Assembly: GCA_030533445.1 (NCBI GenBank) | Contig: CM060076.1 | Span: 23,174,603-23,238,602, forward strand | Direction of reading: 5' to 3' | DNA: 64,000 bases | DNA from: Cyprinodon diabolis | Taxonomy: Eukaryota; Chordata; Actinopteri; Cyprinodontiformes; Cyprinodontidae | Part shown: positions 12,050-26,400 of the stretch, piece by piece | Layout: the number at the start of each line of letters is the position of its first letter | How positions within the stretch are numbered: the first letter of the stretch is position 1 | The notes under the pieces: model-generated | Databases searched by the model: none | What the model was told of the DNA's origin: nothing | What the model saw: only the letters and a program-made list of their open reading frames with translations | Made by a program: the position numbers and the translations under genes

Positions 12050-13534
12050 CGGCTCAGAATCCAAACACTAACACAACGACACGCTTGTCCTGACTGCGAG
12101 AAAACATCAGGCAGGAAAATCCTGCTTTTATCCTCCTCACACACTGATCAGCTCAGCAGAAGATGAACAGATGCCAGTTTTACAAAAAACTGGATTTATT
12201 TATTTTCCAGGTATAATTCTACCACAAATTCTAACTCACCTTCCAACTCAAATGGTACTGCCTTAGAGACTGCTGCTGTTATATGATCCAATATAAATAT
12301 ATTCATTCATCTTATTATAGCTAAAAAAAATGTTTTATAGATATGTATAAACAGTAAATCATTATTTTCCACTCTTATGTTTTTTCCTACATTAACCAGA
12401 TTTATTGGTTAGTTTAAATACTGTCACATTGCACATATCAGGAAAATCCAATATCACAAAAGTTATCCATAAAAAGAAAAGTTAAAGTTGCAGCACCACA
12501 TGCCTCGTAGTTTCCTCCATAATAGGAATTTTCAAGGCAGTCTGCAGAAAAACATCGGGAATAAAAACCAAAACAAAATAAGGTTTTGTTACAGAATTCA
12601 AGAAGGTTCATTACTTTTTACATTGCATCTTGTTTGCAGAATAAAATCCGGCTGGAACATGCAGCCTTATTTGCTTTGGGTTATTTAAACAACGGAATTT
12701 ATTATATAAATTCAGATGATATTCTGTGTATTTTTCATAAAACATCTTTAACCTCACAGACTATTGGTTCTTTCACTGACTGAATGCTCTAAATGCCATG
12801 GGAAATGAAATCCATGATTTGAAAACATTGAAACAGTTAAAAAATAAATGAATTTACTGATGCAAAGCTACTTTCATGGCAAAGCTATAAGGAGCCCACA
12901 CAAATTGACAGAAAAAAAGCAGTGAATCTTCCCTACATTTACTAAATCCTCTTTTTTTTTTTTAGAAACTGTAGCCATAAATTGTTTTGTACAGATATTG
13001 GCTAACTTGTAAAATAATACAATGAAAGGAGCAACGTTGTGTGAAGTATTTTAGTTAGTTAAAAACATTGCGTAGGTTTGGTAGTGTCACATCATCTCTG
13101 ACTGGAAGTTTCATCCACTTTTAAAGAAATCTGCTCTCAACTAAAACATGAACTATTTATAGTGTAACAGACTGAACCTGGAGCAACGTGTCAGACTTAC
13201 CTGATCAATAACATGAATTTAATGGTATGATGTTCTTTAAGGTTAGATATGAGCTCCTTGTTTCATAGAACCTCAGCTGTAACCGAGAGGCTTAAATCTA
13301 CGAGCTTAAAACAATGACTTTTTTTTCTCAAATTCATTGTTTTATGAGATCCCACTTTTTTTTTTCTATCAGATTCCAAAAAGCAAAAGCAAATAGATTT
13401 ATATTGCCAACAATTTCATTGCACTTGCAGGATTTAGTAAGGACTTGTCTGCAAAATCAAAACACTGCTTCTCACTTTGGTCTTGAATTCTATAGATCCA
13501 CAACAATGTGCTGTGAGTGGAGCGAGACAGAGTC
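12050..13534. other. Convergent 3' UTRs of hddc2 and tpd52l1
   Basis: No coding exon is seen between the two stop codons. Plus-strand AATAAA candidates occur around 12556, 12640 and 12840 for hddc2. Minus-strand candidates (TTTATT on the plus strand) occur near 12197 and 12403 for tpd52l1, so the transcripts may overlap tail to tail. Confidence 0.5.
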
Positions 13535-14398
13535 CTAGCATGGTCTCTCCGGGGTGTCAGTCAGGTTGTTGGTGGGCGTGTCCTGAGAGCTGGCGTTGGC
13601 TGCAGATGAGAGGACCTCCTCGAAACTGCCGCCAGTCCCAGTGCCTCCAACTTTGGTCTGGTATCGGAGGGAGATGCAGAAAAGGAGAAAAGAAACGCAT
13701 CATTACAACATCATGTTTTTACACCGTGGATTGGAGCAAACTAAACCTTTTTTATACAATTACTGCATGAACAACATACTACTGTAGGCAGATGGTTGTT
13801 TTAACCCAAAGGATAGCAGTTAGCAGGAACAAGCTGTTCCAAAACCAAAACAGACGCAGAAGATCAAGAAGAGGAAGACAGTTTGTTGGTGAGGATATAA
13901 ATAATGTGTTATCAGTGTCACACCGTACGATAGTAATTACACAGTGATTATAGAGTTTAGCTCTCTGTTTCATGCTTCCTCTGGAACGTGGGAGAAGAAA
14001 CTTCTTAGCCAGAGAGACTTGCTGTTGAATCAGACTGATCACTTGTGTGTTAGGGTGGTGTGGGGCCTTAAAGCCTTTTAACGACCAAAGCTGTGGAAAC
14101 TGGAAAACAAGCCTAACACCAAAGAAGGTCAAATAAGTTATCTGTTTAATGAGGCAAAAGAGGAACACAACAGGTGGAAGTTATTGTCTTACATCACAAA
14201 CATGCATGTCTTTCATTAAAATAGACTGACTCTGGTTGGCCAGGCTAGGTTTTATTTGCTACCTGTCTAGTGTTTGTCCAAACTCAAACCCAGTGACTGC
14301 CTTAGACGGCTGCCGTCCCCCCCACTACCCCATGAGGTTAACCTGACAGACAACGGATGGGTCACTCAGTGAAATGAAAGTTAAATGTAGTCATGAAG

Positions 14399-14447
<49 letters not shown>

Positions 14448-17400
14448 TACAGACAGAAGTCAACATCATACAAAGTCAGAAATGTTACAATAATCTAGAA
14501 TCTGAGCTATGGGGATAATCTAGACGTTGAATGGAAGCGATATATAAACATACTGTAGACCCTTTAGAACCGCACAATGAAATTTTTGTCTTGATTTAAA
14601 AATACCCAATGATAAATAGTCTAACATAGTACCAGATAACCCCACTTTAAATGAACTGAAAGCTTTTGACACCTAGAATACAGATCAAAAAAGTCAAAAT
14701 GGTTTACCTTGATGGTGGTAACGGTGTTTTCAACTTTCTCTTCAAAGGATTTGAAACTGGGCGAGTTTCTGTGGATAAAACACAGAAGATGTTGATCATG
14801 GTTGAAGAATTTCTTTTTTTTTTTTTTTTTTCTTTTTACATATTCTGAAAATATAACTGTATAAATTCACCAATACAATTGTGAGGTTCAAATTTCGTGG
14901 AGTGGCGGCCTAGTGGTTAGGGCAGAGAGCTTGGAATCCTGAGGTTGTGAGTTCAAAACCCACTCCCACAGTATGTCACTCTGGCTCTCTGAGCAAGACC
15001 ATTAACACCACACTGCTCCCCATGATGGCAGCCAACTGCTCCCAAAGGGGATGGGTTAAATGCAGAGGTAAATTTCTCAAATGTGAGATCAATAAAAATT
15101 CAATTACTTAATAGTAGTAAAGGTAACTGATAAGAGAGGATGGGAACGTGTGAAAACATTTCAGGTATTAAAATAAAGCATCTGAAACACAAAACAACAA
15201 GCAAACAGAAAAGCATGGAGTTTTTACCTCATGGCAGGCATGCTCATAGAGTGCCTGACAGAGTATCTGTCCCCAGGCAGCGTGGCGAGAGAGGAGTCAA
15301 TGATTAGCCAAGGTTACACACAGAAGCAACCTCAACAGTTTGCATGTGCAGCTTTAGTCCCTCAGCCTCACTTTAGATATCACACATCTTTGCCAACAGG
15401 GTTGTTTTTTATGTTGCAGAGAAGTTGTTTAGGAGATAAAGTAGGTTTCTATTTTGGCTTTAAAAGAGGTCTAATTTCCAGTTAAACATAAAAGAACCCT
15501 AAGAGACGTCAGTTTTCAAACCAAACAGACATTTAGACTCACAAAAACAATCCCCAAAAACTACATCTTTACTGAGATCAACAGCTGATTGAGTTCTTCC
15601 TCCATGAGTAACAGCGACTTCTTAACTGGTGCCATCCAGATACTGAGTTAAGAAGGCTTAGCGAGAAGCAACTAATGTGACATAACCGGCTGGGTGATTC
15701 TTACCCTATTGAGTTGGACCTTGGAAAGCATGGAGGGAAATAGAGAACAGCTTAGATGCTTTTAAAAGACTAAACACAGCCTCTATCACAATCATGCTCA
15801 GTGAAATCCTGAAATCCAAAACAAGAGAAAAAGGACATAGATAAAACAATACGATTAATATGTAGGGAACCGAGGGAAAGAAAGATTTTAGTCACTTGAA
15901 AAATATATTAAAATTACAAGAACAGTTTTAAAGAAACAACACACAGTGCACAGCAAGCTCGGAAAAAATCCTTAAAAAAAAAGTGAAACAAACAGAAAAA
16001 GAACATTTAAAGTGAGATTATTTATGCCTCCTATTCTCTCTTCGTTTAATCACTTAGCAGAAAGTGGCACCTCAACACTGAATTCTTTACATTTTAGGGC
16101 TTTTTTACGTGTCTTTGAACTTTTAATTAATACTCCATAGCTCTTCTTCTGGACGAACAGGTCTGCCCCTGGAACGAGGGTCGTCTGAACAATTCAGCCT
16201 GTTCAGCCAGGTCAACAATTCCCTCTAACAAACCCCCTTTCAGATACATAGACAGGTATCGGGTATTACAGGCTAACAAAGAACCCAAACACCCCCATTC
16301 CTAAGGAGCGGACCATTTGTCCGGTTCAATATGGATGTTTTCTAAGCAAAAACAAGGCTTTGTTTTTCGTCCACTCCATAAAGCCTTGAACTGAACGCCA
16401 TCTCTGACATTTTTAATTGAAAAAGCTTCCTGGATCAAACTTGGAAACAAAGTCCAGTGGATTGTTTTTTTTTTTACTTTATTTTGAATGATTATGACAT
16501 GGATGACTGAGAATCTTCACCAGCCTACTACATTATAAAACATGGAATTTATTTTGATGGTTCTATTATCTATAATAATCTATTCTGATGGTTGCTCTAT
16601 ATTTGATTCAATAATATGGGATAACTTTGTCAAAAATGGAAATAATGGGCAGCAATCTAAAGTCTCAGATTCTTATGCTCACGGAGATAAAAAGTGTAAT
16701 GTCGGAGGTTGATAATTGTGAAAAAATAACACTCATATACAGGTGCTGGTCATAAAATTAGAATATCATGAAAAAGTAGATTGATTTCAGTAATTCCATT
16801 TAAAAAGTGAAACTTGTATATTATATTCATACATTACATACAAACTCATATATTTCAGATGTTTATTTTGTTTAATTTTGATGATTACAAATGACAACAA
16901 ATGAAAATCTCAAATTCATCATATCAGAAAATTAGAATATTACTGAAGACCAATAAAAACAAAGGATTTATAGAAATGTTGGCCAACTGAAAAGTATGAA
17001 CATGAAAAGTATGAGCATGTACAGCACTCAGTATTTAGTTGGGCCTCCTTTGGCCTGTATTACTGCAGCAATGCGGCGTGGCATGGAGTCGATCAGTCTG
17101 TGGCACTGCTCAGGTGTTATGATAGCCCAGGTTGCTCTAATAGTGGCTTTTAGCTCTTCTGAATTGTTGGGTCTGGTGTATTGCATCTTCTTCTTCACAA
17201 TACCCCATAGATTTTCTATGGGGTTAAGGTCAGGAGAGTTTGCTGGCCAATTAAGAACAGGGATACCATGGTCCTTCAACCAGGTACTGGTAGCTTTGGC
17301 ACTGTGTGCAGGTGCCAAGTCCTGTTGGAAAATGAAATCTGCATCTCCAAAAAGTTGGTCAGCTGCAGGAAGCATGAAGTGCTCTAAAACTTCCTGGTAT

Positions 17401-20400
17401 GTGGCTGCGTTGACCCTGGACCTCAGAAAACACAATGGACCAACACCAGCAGATGACATGGCACCCCAAACCATCACTGACTGTGGAAACTTTACACTGG
17501 ACTTCAAGCAACGTGGATGAAGTGCCTCTCTTCTTTTCCTCCAGACTCTGGGACCTTGATTTCCAAAGGAAATGCAAAATTTACTTTCATCAGAGAACAT
17601 GACTTTGGACCACTCACCAGCAGTCCAGTCCTGTTTCTCTTTAGCCCAGGCAAGACGCTTCTGACGCTGTCTGTGGTTCAAGAGTGGCTTGACACAAGGA
17701 ATGCGACAGCAGAAACCCATGTCTTTCATACGTCTGTGTGTGGTGGTTCTTGAAGCACTCACTCCAGCTGCAGTCCACTCTTTGTGAATCTCCCCCACAT
17801 TTTTGAATGGGTTTTGTTTCACAATCCTCTCCAGGGTGCGGTTATCTCTCTTGCTTGTACACTTTTTTCGACCACATCTTTTCCTTCCCTTCGCCTCTCT
17901 ATTAATGTGCTTGGACACTGAGCTCTGTGAACAGCCAGCCTCTTTAGCGATGACCTTTTGTGTCTTGCCCTCCTTGTGCAAGGTGTCGATGGTCGTCTTT
18001 TGGACAACTGTCAAGTCAGCAGTCTTCCCCATGATTGTGTAGCCTATAGAACTAGACTGAAAGACCATTTAAAGGCTTTTGCAGGTGGTTTGAGTTAATT
18101 AGCTGATTAGAGTGTGGCACCAGGGGCCATCAATTTTGAACCTTTTCACAATATTCTAATTTTCTGATATGATGAATTTGAGATTTTCATTTGTTGTCAT
18201 TTGTAATCATCAAAATTAAACAAAATAAACATCTGAAATATATGAGTTTGTATGTAATGTATGAATATAATATACAAGTTTCACTTTTTAAATGGAATTA
18301 CTGAAATCAATCTACTTTTTCATGATATTCTAATTTTATGACCAGCACCTGTATACTACACAACAAGATAGGAGAAGCAATGAAAAAGCTTGATACACTG
18401 CATACATGTTAAACACCCACAGCAAAAAAAGAAAAAAGTTAAAAACAAACTAAAAATATACCTGCGTGGAAACAGTAACTCTAAACCGGCCATGCTAAAA
18501 TACAGAAACAACTGAGATAAGTTGTTGTACATCACTTCCCTCTCATGTAGCCAGACATTGACCTTCCTTTAACCAAAAAGAAGAAGGCCTTAAGTAGACA
18601 AGCAATTTCTTCTTTTTTTTTATTCCTACTATTGGGGAAATAAACTACCAGTCTGTTGAAATCAAGAGATAAGAGAGTGACTGAAGGAGACAGGCTTTAC
18701 CATGAGCCTTTCAGCCCCTTAGAAAGCAGCTTAATGCTGGCTTACATAATAATGTGCTTTCCTGAACTGTTCCACTCTGGTCTCTGTCATGCAGAGATGG
18801 TAAGGACAGATCAAAAACAAGACAAGATGTAAATGTACTAGGAAGTAAAATGTATCAGGTGGTGTATGGGTAAAACAGGTCCAACTAGGTCTGCGTTGTA
18901 GATCAGTGGAAATACTTTAGGATGAGCAAATAGAGGCGGCTGTACTTCTGTTTCCTCTTAGAAGTTCCTAAATACTGAGAATAATTTTGAGTGAAAGAAC
19001 ACAACATTTTGAAGGACACTGGGACAGTAAAACTAGGTTTGGACAACTTGACACCAGATTTGGGTCAATAAATTAATCATTTAGTATAGATGAGCCTGTA
19101 GAAGTTTTGCCTCACTAAAGATTACAGACCACATTTTTGTCTTTGTTTTTTTGCAGTTATGAAGCAAATGGGCTCATCTGCTCTCTTTTTACATGCTGAC
19201 AGCTTTTATCTAAAAAAAAAGTTTAGCAAGTACAAATTTAGCAACCAAATTCTGTGGTTGACTTTATGACCACGGTTTGCATCTTTTATTATTAATAACA
19301 AAAATAGGACAGTTTTCCTCCACAGATTATGAGAAAAGGACAGGACACTAAAAAATAAACAAACTCCAAACTCAACTTAGTGTAACATAAACTAAAAATG
19401 TAGCTAAACAAAATTTACTGAATCAAACAGTGGTTTGAGCTAGGGATAAACAACACTGAAGTCATCCTAACATAATCCAAAACAAACAAAAATAAAATAA
19501 CACAACAAACAAAACCTAACTATGACAAACTAACCTAACCAAGTCTGAACAATGTTAATAACTGCTCTAACACTAACTAAGCTAAGCTAACATATGCTAA
19601 TCTCTTTAGCAATTTTGTCAAGAAAATTAAGACATACTTTCTTTAGATGCTTGCAATTTCGATTTTTTTATTTCAAGGTTTTAAAATCTTTTAACCGGTT
19701 ATGATAGGGTGACCAAACGTCCGTATTTCCCAGGACATATCCGTATTTCACGTCCTTTCCCGGGCATCCCGGGTTTTGTTTTTTAGAAAGTGAGGAAATG
19801 TCCTGATTTTTTAAATTACCCTAATTGGACCATTACATTTACAGGCGCTACGGCACTGCGCACGAGGCTGCGTGTGACGTAATCCCTGAGCCGCGTCAGT
19901 GCGGGCAGCCCTGTTCTTAATCAGAATATAGATAGCGTAGCTGTCAGTACGCCACAACATGCAAAAGCGCAAATGTATGTTTACCGACGATTTACAAAAG
20001 AGTTTCCCTCCTTTCAGACCGGGTCGAGACACATTGGAGGCCTGTGTACAGTGTGCAAAGCAGGCACATATGTCTCGGTGTCCAATGGAGGTGCAAGGAT
20101 CTGAAAAGCCACCTGGACTCCGAAAGTAAAGATGGTCTATTGATATGTTTGTTCGTTTTTGGTACATTTTGAGTTATTTTTGCTACACAAGAGGTATTTT
20201 TTGTTAATTAGCTCATTTGTTAATTTATTTTTTCCAATAGCCTACAGAACAGATATTATTTCGTTCATTGCTGAGGCTGAGTATCATCTGTTATTGGGAG
20301 TTGAGAGTTATTGTTAAATTTTATTGTTAAGTGAGGGATGTTTAGATGAGACATTATTTCATTGTGCTTTTCATTCATTACAGGAATTGTTAAGCATTTT

Positions 20401-23400
20401 TAATAAATACATTTTTAATGAAATTATCGTTTGTTATTGGAGTTATTTCTGTTGACTTTTACTGAAAAGCATTTCTGTAATAAATCAACTGTAAATATCA
20501 TGTTATTGTAGGATTATGTAGGACTATGTTAGGTGAGTGCATGTCACAGACATCTCTATGCATGGGAACAGATGGTAGTTTTGGTTATCTAAAGACACTA
20601 GTTCATCCCACAGGTTTAAAAACCAGAGTAAACAAACCCAACAGACCTTCAGAGGGCCAAATAGTTACACATTTTTAAGGTTTTTGTAAAGGTTACAGTT
20701 AAACCAGCCATAGTAAAGATGAGATATATGCAGTTATTTTAGCTGTCTGTAGAACCCAAGAGGGGGGACATTTCCTCTTTTCATGAAAACTTGTTTTAAA
20801 CTAAAGACTTCTAACTTATCTAGTTAGCCTCTACTGGACAATAAGTTCTAAATTGTAAACTTTCAAATTATCAATACAACATAAACCTTACTGGATAATC
20901 TTAATAGAACTTCTATTTATCCATCTATAAATGTCTTATCAGGTCATCCACTGTAGATATTGTATATTTAGAACTGTAGAGTTGCTGATGAGAAGAAAAA
21001 AATGATTCTAAATAACTCCTTCCCTTTATTTACCACATTCTGCTTTAAAAAGTAAAAAGGAAAACAAAGGCCTTTTCATTTTTTTAAGCTGTGATCTAAT
21101 TCTTTACCTCATGTCTCCAAACTTTCTGGTAATGGCGCTCCCAAAGGTGCTGAAAGCAGCTGAGGTTTTCTGTCCTGCGGTGGACAGCGTCTCTGATGTC
21201 TTCTTGTATCTGAAAAAGACACAAGGACATACACTGCATTTGACAATGGGGTCATTTTAGTGCATGTTCAGTTTCTCCCACCCCCATTTAAATATATCAG
21301 TCCTACAAATGCGCAAAATAGATTGACTAAATGCCTATGCCATGGGAATTAAAAAAAGATAGTTTCCCAACTCATTCTAATCATAAGATCTAGATTCTGT
21401 TTGATGATTTGCTTAAACAAAATAATGTTGCTTCAATTATAAACCTTATGGTTTTCAAATTCCATTCAATTCAGTTTATTTATATAGCACAAATTCACAA
21501 CACACATCATATAAAGACAATTTACAGATACAATTTAATCAGATCATCCAGTCAAAACCAGATGATGACATCGAGTCATTACTCTTAGAGAAAAGTCCCC
21601 TCATTCAACATTTGACGCTTCCTTTCTATGTGGGTTTGCATTACATCTGGATAAAATACAGCATGTTTACGCAGTCTCTGTTACCCAGAGTGAAGACCTT
21701 ATCCTCCTCTGGTCCCACTGGTGCATTATAGATGAGGCAGAGGCTGTTTGTAAAGTGATCCTCAGAGTAAAGTGTAACTGGATAAGAGAAGCAGCCTTTA
21801 GAGGCTATCCTGTTTTATCTCTTGCTGTCTTGAGAAAAGCTCTGCTTTATCACTGATCTGCGACAGTTGACTGTTTATCTACACAGAAAAATTCAAACAC
21901 CATAAAGGAATCTGTGGGTTTTTCTTAAAAATAATGTATTTAACTGAGAATGTATAGTACCTGTGATACAGTAGTATTAAAAGAATGAGTAATACACATT
22001 TAAGATAAAATGTTTTTGAACTATTGTACAAAAACAAATCTGTCAATCAATCAATCAATAAACTGCAAAGCAACACCTTTGTTAAAATAATGGAATAAGT
22101 AATATTTGCAATTTTCCTTAATCAAAGGAAACATCAACCAACTTTACTCTGGTTCAATGCATGAAACTCGTTTATACGGTGGCCGGGAATTCCAAACCAA
22201 CTATACAAGATTAACAACGAGCAAAACACTTTCACAAATCTTGAAACAAATTTATAAATGAGAAAATCAACGGGAAAGGGGGGGACTGTTTTCGAAGCTT
22301 ACCTGGAACTGATAACGGGAGCCTTTATGATGACCCAAGATGGAAGCTAATCGAGATGCATTTTTCCCATTTTGTGGCACACAAAAGATTTTAAATCGCA
22401 CAGAACACACGGAAGAACCAGATATGCTGCAGCAGTGCGTACAATATTTCAATGAGGGTCACTAGTATGCTGTAATCGTAGAAATGATGTCATGTTTACA
22501 CTGTGTACACATCAGCCTGCAGGAATCTGAAAAGCAAACTGCTAAAAGAATTTCTCTTCAACAAACATAATAATTAGGGCAATAACACTGGAGCTCTGTG
22601 GAAACGGACAGCTGTTTGGATACCATACGATGTGCCAGGTACTTAAACAAAAGTCCAGTTGTATTGTTGGTTTGCACTTCCTGGCCACCGTAGATTTGTG
22701 CACACCTATATATAACCTGGCAAAAACCACAGTAGCTAAGTCTTTATGATAAAGGTATCATTGCCATGTGTTCAAAGTGGGAAAAACAAAAATCTGAAAA
22801 TCATCAAGAGTTTTGTTCTCACTGCAGGAAACCAATACAAACACACATTTAATTGATGGAAGTGCCTGCAGAGTGCATTCAGTTAGCCCTGTTCTGAGAT
22901 CAACTATAGCCTTCAGCAGAGTTTTTAAATCAGTTGAACCATTGTCTGTTTCACAAGGCAGGGTGCAGATAACAAGCCGCAAACATGCCACAGTGACCCC
23001 TTTTCTTCCTAGACTCCTTTTTTTTTTTCTTAAATGAGTGTTTGGAAACCAGACTGTGTGGACTGAGTGTCTCTTTTGACTGTTGGGCAATAGACCACCA
23101 ATCATCTCACACTGTTTTAACTTTAAGTGCTATTGAAGCACATTCAAGTCTCCCGTGTTCTGCCTCAGACACTGTTGAACTGCAAACAAGCACAGCATTC
23201 AGGTGAACGGAGCTGCAGACTCATTAACTTACGCGGTAGTGCTCTGCATGTCATGCCAGCTTCTGCTGAAGTTGTTCCTGAGCTCACTGAGAGGAGTGAT
23301 GCCCAGCTTCTGTTTGAGCTCAGAGTGCTGCTTCTCTTTGGACAGCAAAACCTGCTTCAGTGTGCTGATTTCCTCTTCCAACTGACCACACATAAAAAAA

Positions 23401-26400
23401 ACATACAGTTAGATTTATTCAAACTGAAAATCCAGCTAATGATTCATTTGTGCTTCTATATACTTTAGTCAGCTCTTGCAGAATCTCTTCTCTCTCCTCC
23501 TCTGTTATGTTGGTGTTGTTGAGGCTGACTTCTGACACCAAATCTTCATCAGCCTCCCTCAGAGGCTGAGAGTCTAGAAAACCTGTTAAAAATGAAAGAC
23601 ATTCATGGAGATCTCTGGTTATATAAAATCTGGAGCCATTAAAGTCGTGTTCAGTTTTCAGTAAATGCATGTTCTCAGATTTTAGGCTACAGGAAATCAA
23701 GTCATGAATTTGTTTCTTCTTGCTTTTAGAGGAACACAAGTTACTTCCAGCTTTTATTACTTCTGGTTTTTACATTTTACTGCATTTTAAATCAGATTAA
23801 ACAATACCAGGGTTGTTTTCAGTTGTTATTCAGCCAAAGAAGACAGGAAAAGCCCCTGCTATTAATTCTGATTTCAAGTCTTCCCATTCTTTGGCGTGTA
23901 AATTGTTCGCTGCCTCACAGTGTCTGGGCGATTGTCCTTTCTCCATGTCTGGCTACATCTCTGACTGTTATGTAATCTGTGGCTGCAGCCTCCAGGGCTT
24001 TAATCTGCCTTGGCTAATGTGGATTATCTTGCTTTAACTCTGCTAGCCAACACTACAGTCTGACATCCACTCAAAAACCTACACTGACCAGATGCTGTCT
24101 AATTCCTCAGGGATGGATCGTTCATCGATGGTTATCAAAGAGGTCAGAGGGTATACGCAGAAAACAAAAGAAGCACAAAAAAATAAGAGGGTAGACATAA
24201 AAAAAATCCTATTGATTGTAGAAAAAATAAATAAATACAGAAATAATAGTAAAATACTTGGTAGCGAATTGGTAGAATAATATTCTGCACAAGTTTGATT
24301 TCTATAAAATGCATACAAAAACGACAATTTGGCTTTCTAGGAATAACATGAAGGCCCAGGTTAAGTTCTCCAGAGAGGAACAGTTCGAAAAGACATGCAT
24401 CTGACATAAACAGCATACCAGGAAAAGAAACTCATGATAACTGAGAAGCATAGAAGTAAAAGTGTGAAGTTTTGGGGATGTTTGCTGCGGCAGGACCTGG
24501 TCAGTTCACTGTCCACAGGATCTATAATGTATACTGGTTTTGATCAGATCGAGAAAATGTAAGGTCATGTTTTAGGAAGAAAAAAGTCGAAACAGATATG
24601 TACTCAGTTACATGACAATGACAAAATACACCCGCCAAGGATGGAAAGTTCAGATCCTGATTCAACACAGATGTCGTGGTAACTTAACGTCTTGGTTGAT
24701 GGCAACAAAAAGGATCACCAAAGTGCTCACTTTTTCACTCTGCCAGAAAAAGCATTTTTGGCGATCTCACGGTTATAATTTTTTTTGTTTTGATTACATT
24801 TGTATGCAAGAAAAAAAATTGGAGGTTAGATGTAACATTTTAACAATTTCTTAATGAAAAAAAAATATATATTAAGGGTGCAATAGCCCATTTGCTTAAA
24901 GCAACAACAACACAGTGGGGAATATTGTGAACCTTTAAAACAAACTTTGACAGATAAGCATTCCTGCCATTAGCCATCATATCCAGCTGACTGGCAGTTC
25001 ACAGAAACAGCTTGGGAACGGATGGATGTTCTCTACGTGGAACTGAAAAATGGCCACCACACCAATAGCTTTTAAACCACATAAATAGGACAATTTAAAC
25101 CTCAAGATAAAATCGACACTTTTTAACTGACCCCCTGAAACCAGACACTTATAATTGAATCAAAAACATATTAAGCATTGAGCAGCATGGCTGTGTGAAA
25201 AATACACGTAGCCTCAGGGTGCTTTGGGCATAAAGTGGTTTTGGATCGATTGAACAAGGAAGCGGTTTACTGTACCTGCAGTGAGGCGTCCTCTCTCTTC
25301 ATTGGAGTGCATTGTAAAACACGAGGAGAGAGCGGGGTCAGGTAAAGGAGATATGCATTTATATATCCTTTAAAGGGAAACAGAAGCACCACGGGTGGCT
25401 AACACACCAACACAGATACGACTCAAACCAGTTAACTCAATCACAGCATGCAGGTTTTCACTTCAACCGGAGCACTTCTATAACATGGAGTTACTTCAGC
25501 CGACATTACACAGCGGGGAGGACAGTGAGAATTTTAAAATCCCGCAGCTCTGATGGGGGCTTTTCATGTTCTAGTGCATTTAGTAGCAGCCATAAAAAGA
25601 GGTTTTAAAAGGAAACAAATCAATTGGGAGTCCCAGTTGAACATTTGCTTCTTAGACGGCTTAAATTTTTTTAGATGTATTTTCATGACACTGCAAAAAA
25701 AAAAAGCTAATAACGCAAACATTAACATTACATTTTTACAAAAACATTTTTTTTAATATCTTATATCTACTTTCAGATTTTGTTAATAAGTGTTTAGTAT
25801 GCTGGTCAGTGTGATTCTTAAAGCAACCAACTCAAATGAATAATTCTAACATGCATTTTGCAACACATACCATTGTTGCATAAGTACTAATGCGTCACAT
25901 CTTTGGAAACCTGCTGTCTCTAAACTTTTTTCCAAGCAAGCTAAGGCTGTGTTACATTTTAACTCCCTCTCTTCTATGCTTATACATGCAATACAAAAAG
26001 AGGAACTAAACCAGCAGCATATTATGAATTTCTTTAATAGATATTAAAACTATCTAGATCTTTAGTGGCCTCATATTAAAATCTAAACTTCTTTTCCAAT
26101 GTAATATAAAGTAGTTAACAAAAAATTAAAGTCTTGTTAATAATATTCCATCATTTATATTGTGACTAAAAATAACGGCAGTCACTCTCTCCTATATTCC
26201 CAAGTAAAATAAGTATGTTTTCTAGCAGGCTGTAAATGGGTTTAGCTATGTAATTTAAGTCAAAAGGTTATCTACTCTCTAAGCTCTAGTCTAGGTCCCT
26301 TTTTACCTGTGCTGTCTAGCTGCATGTCCCAAGTAGTAGACATGGCCCAGCTGTCAGTCTGGCACCCTGATGTATGAGACCACTGCTCCTCCATCTGAGT

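Noticed and set aside
13779..14168. Minus-strand open frame of 129 residues
   Set aside because: It is in the last intron of tpd52l1, with no domain, no splice support and composition like surrounding intron.
14898..14990. Possible tRNA gene
   Set aside because: Box A and box B are present but the arms do not close into a clover-leaf, and the sequence runs on into a repeated body, so it is a SINE head.
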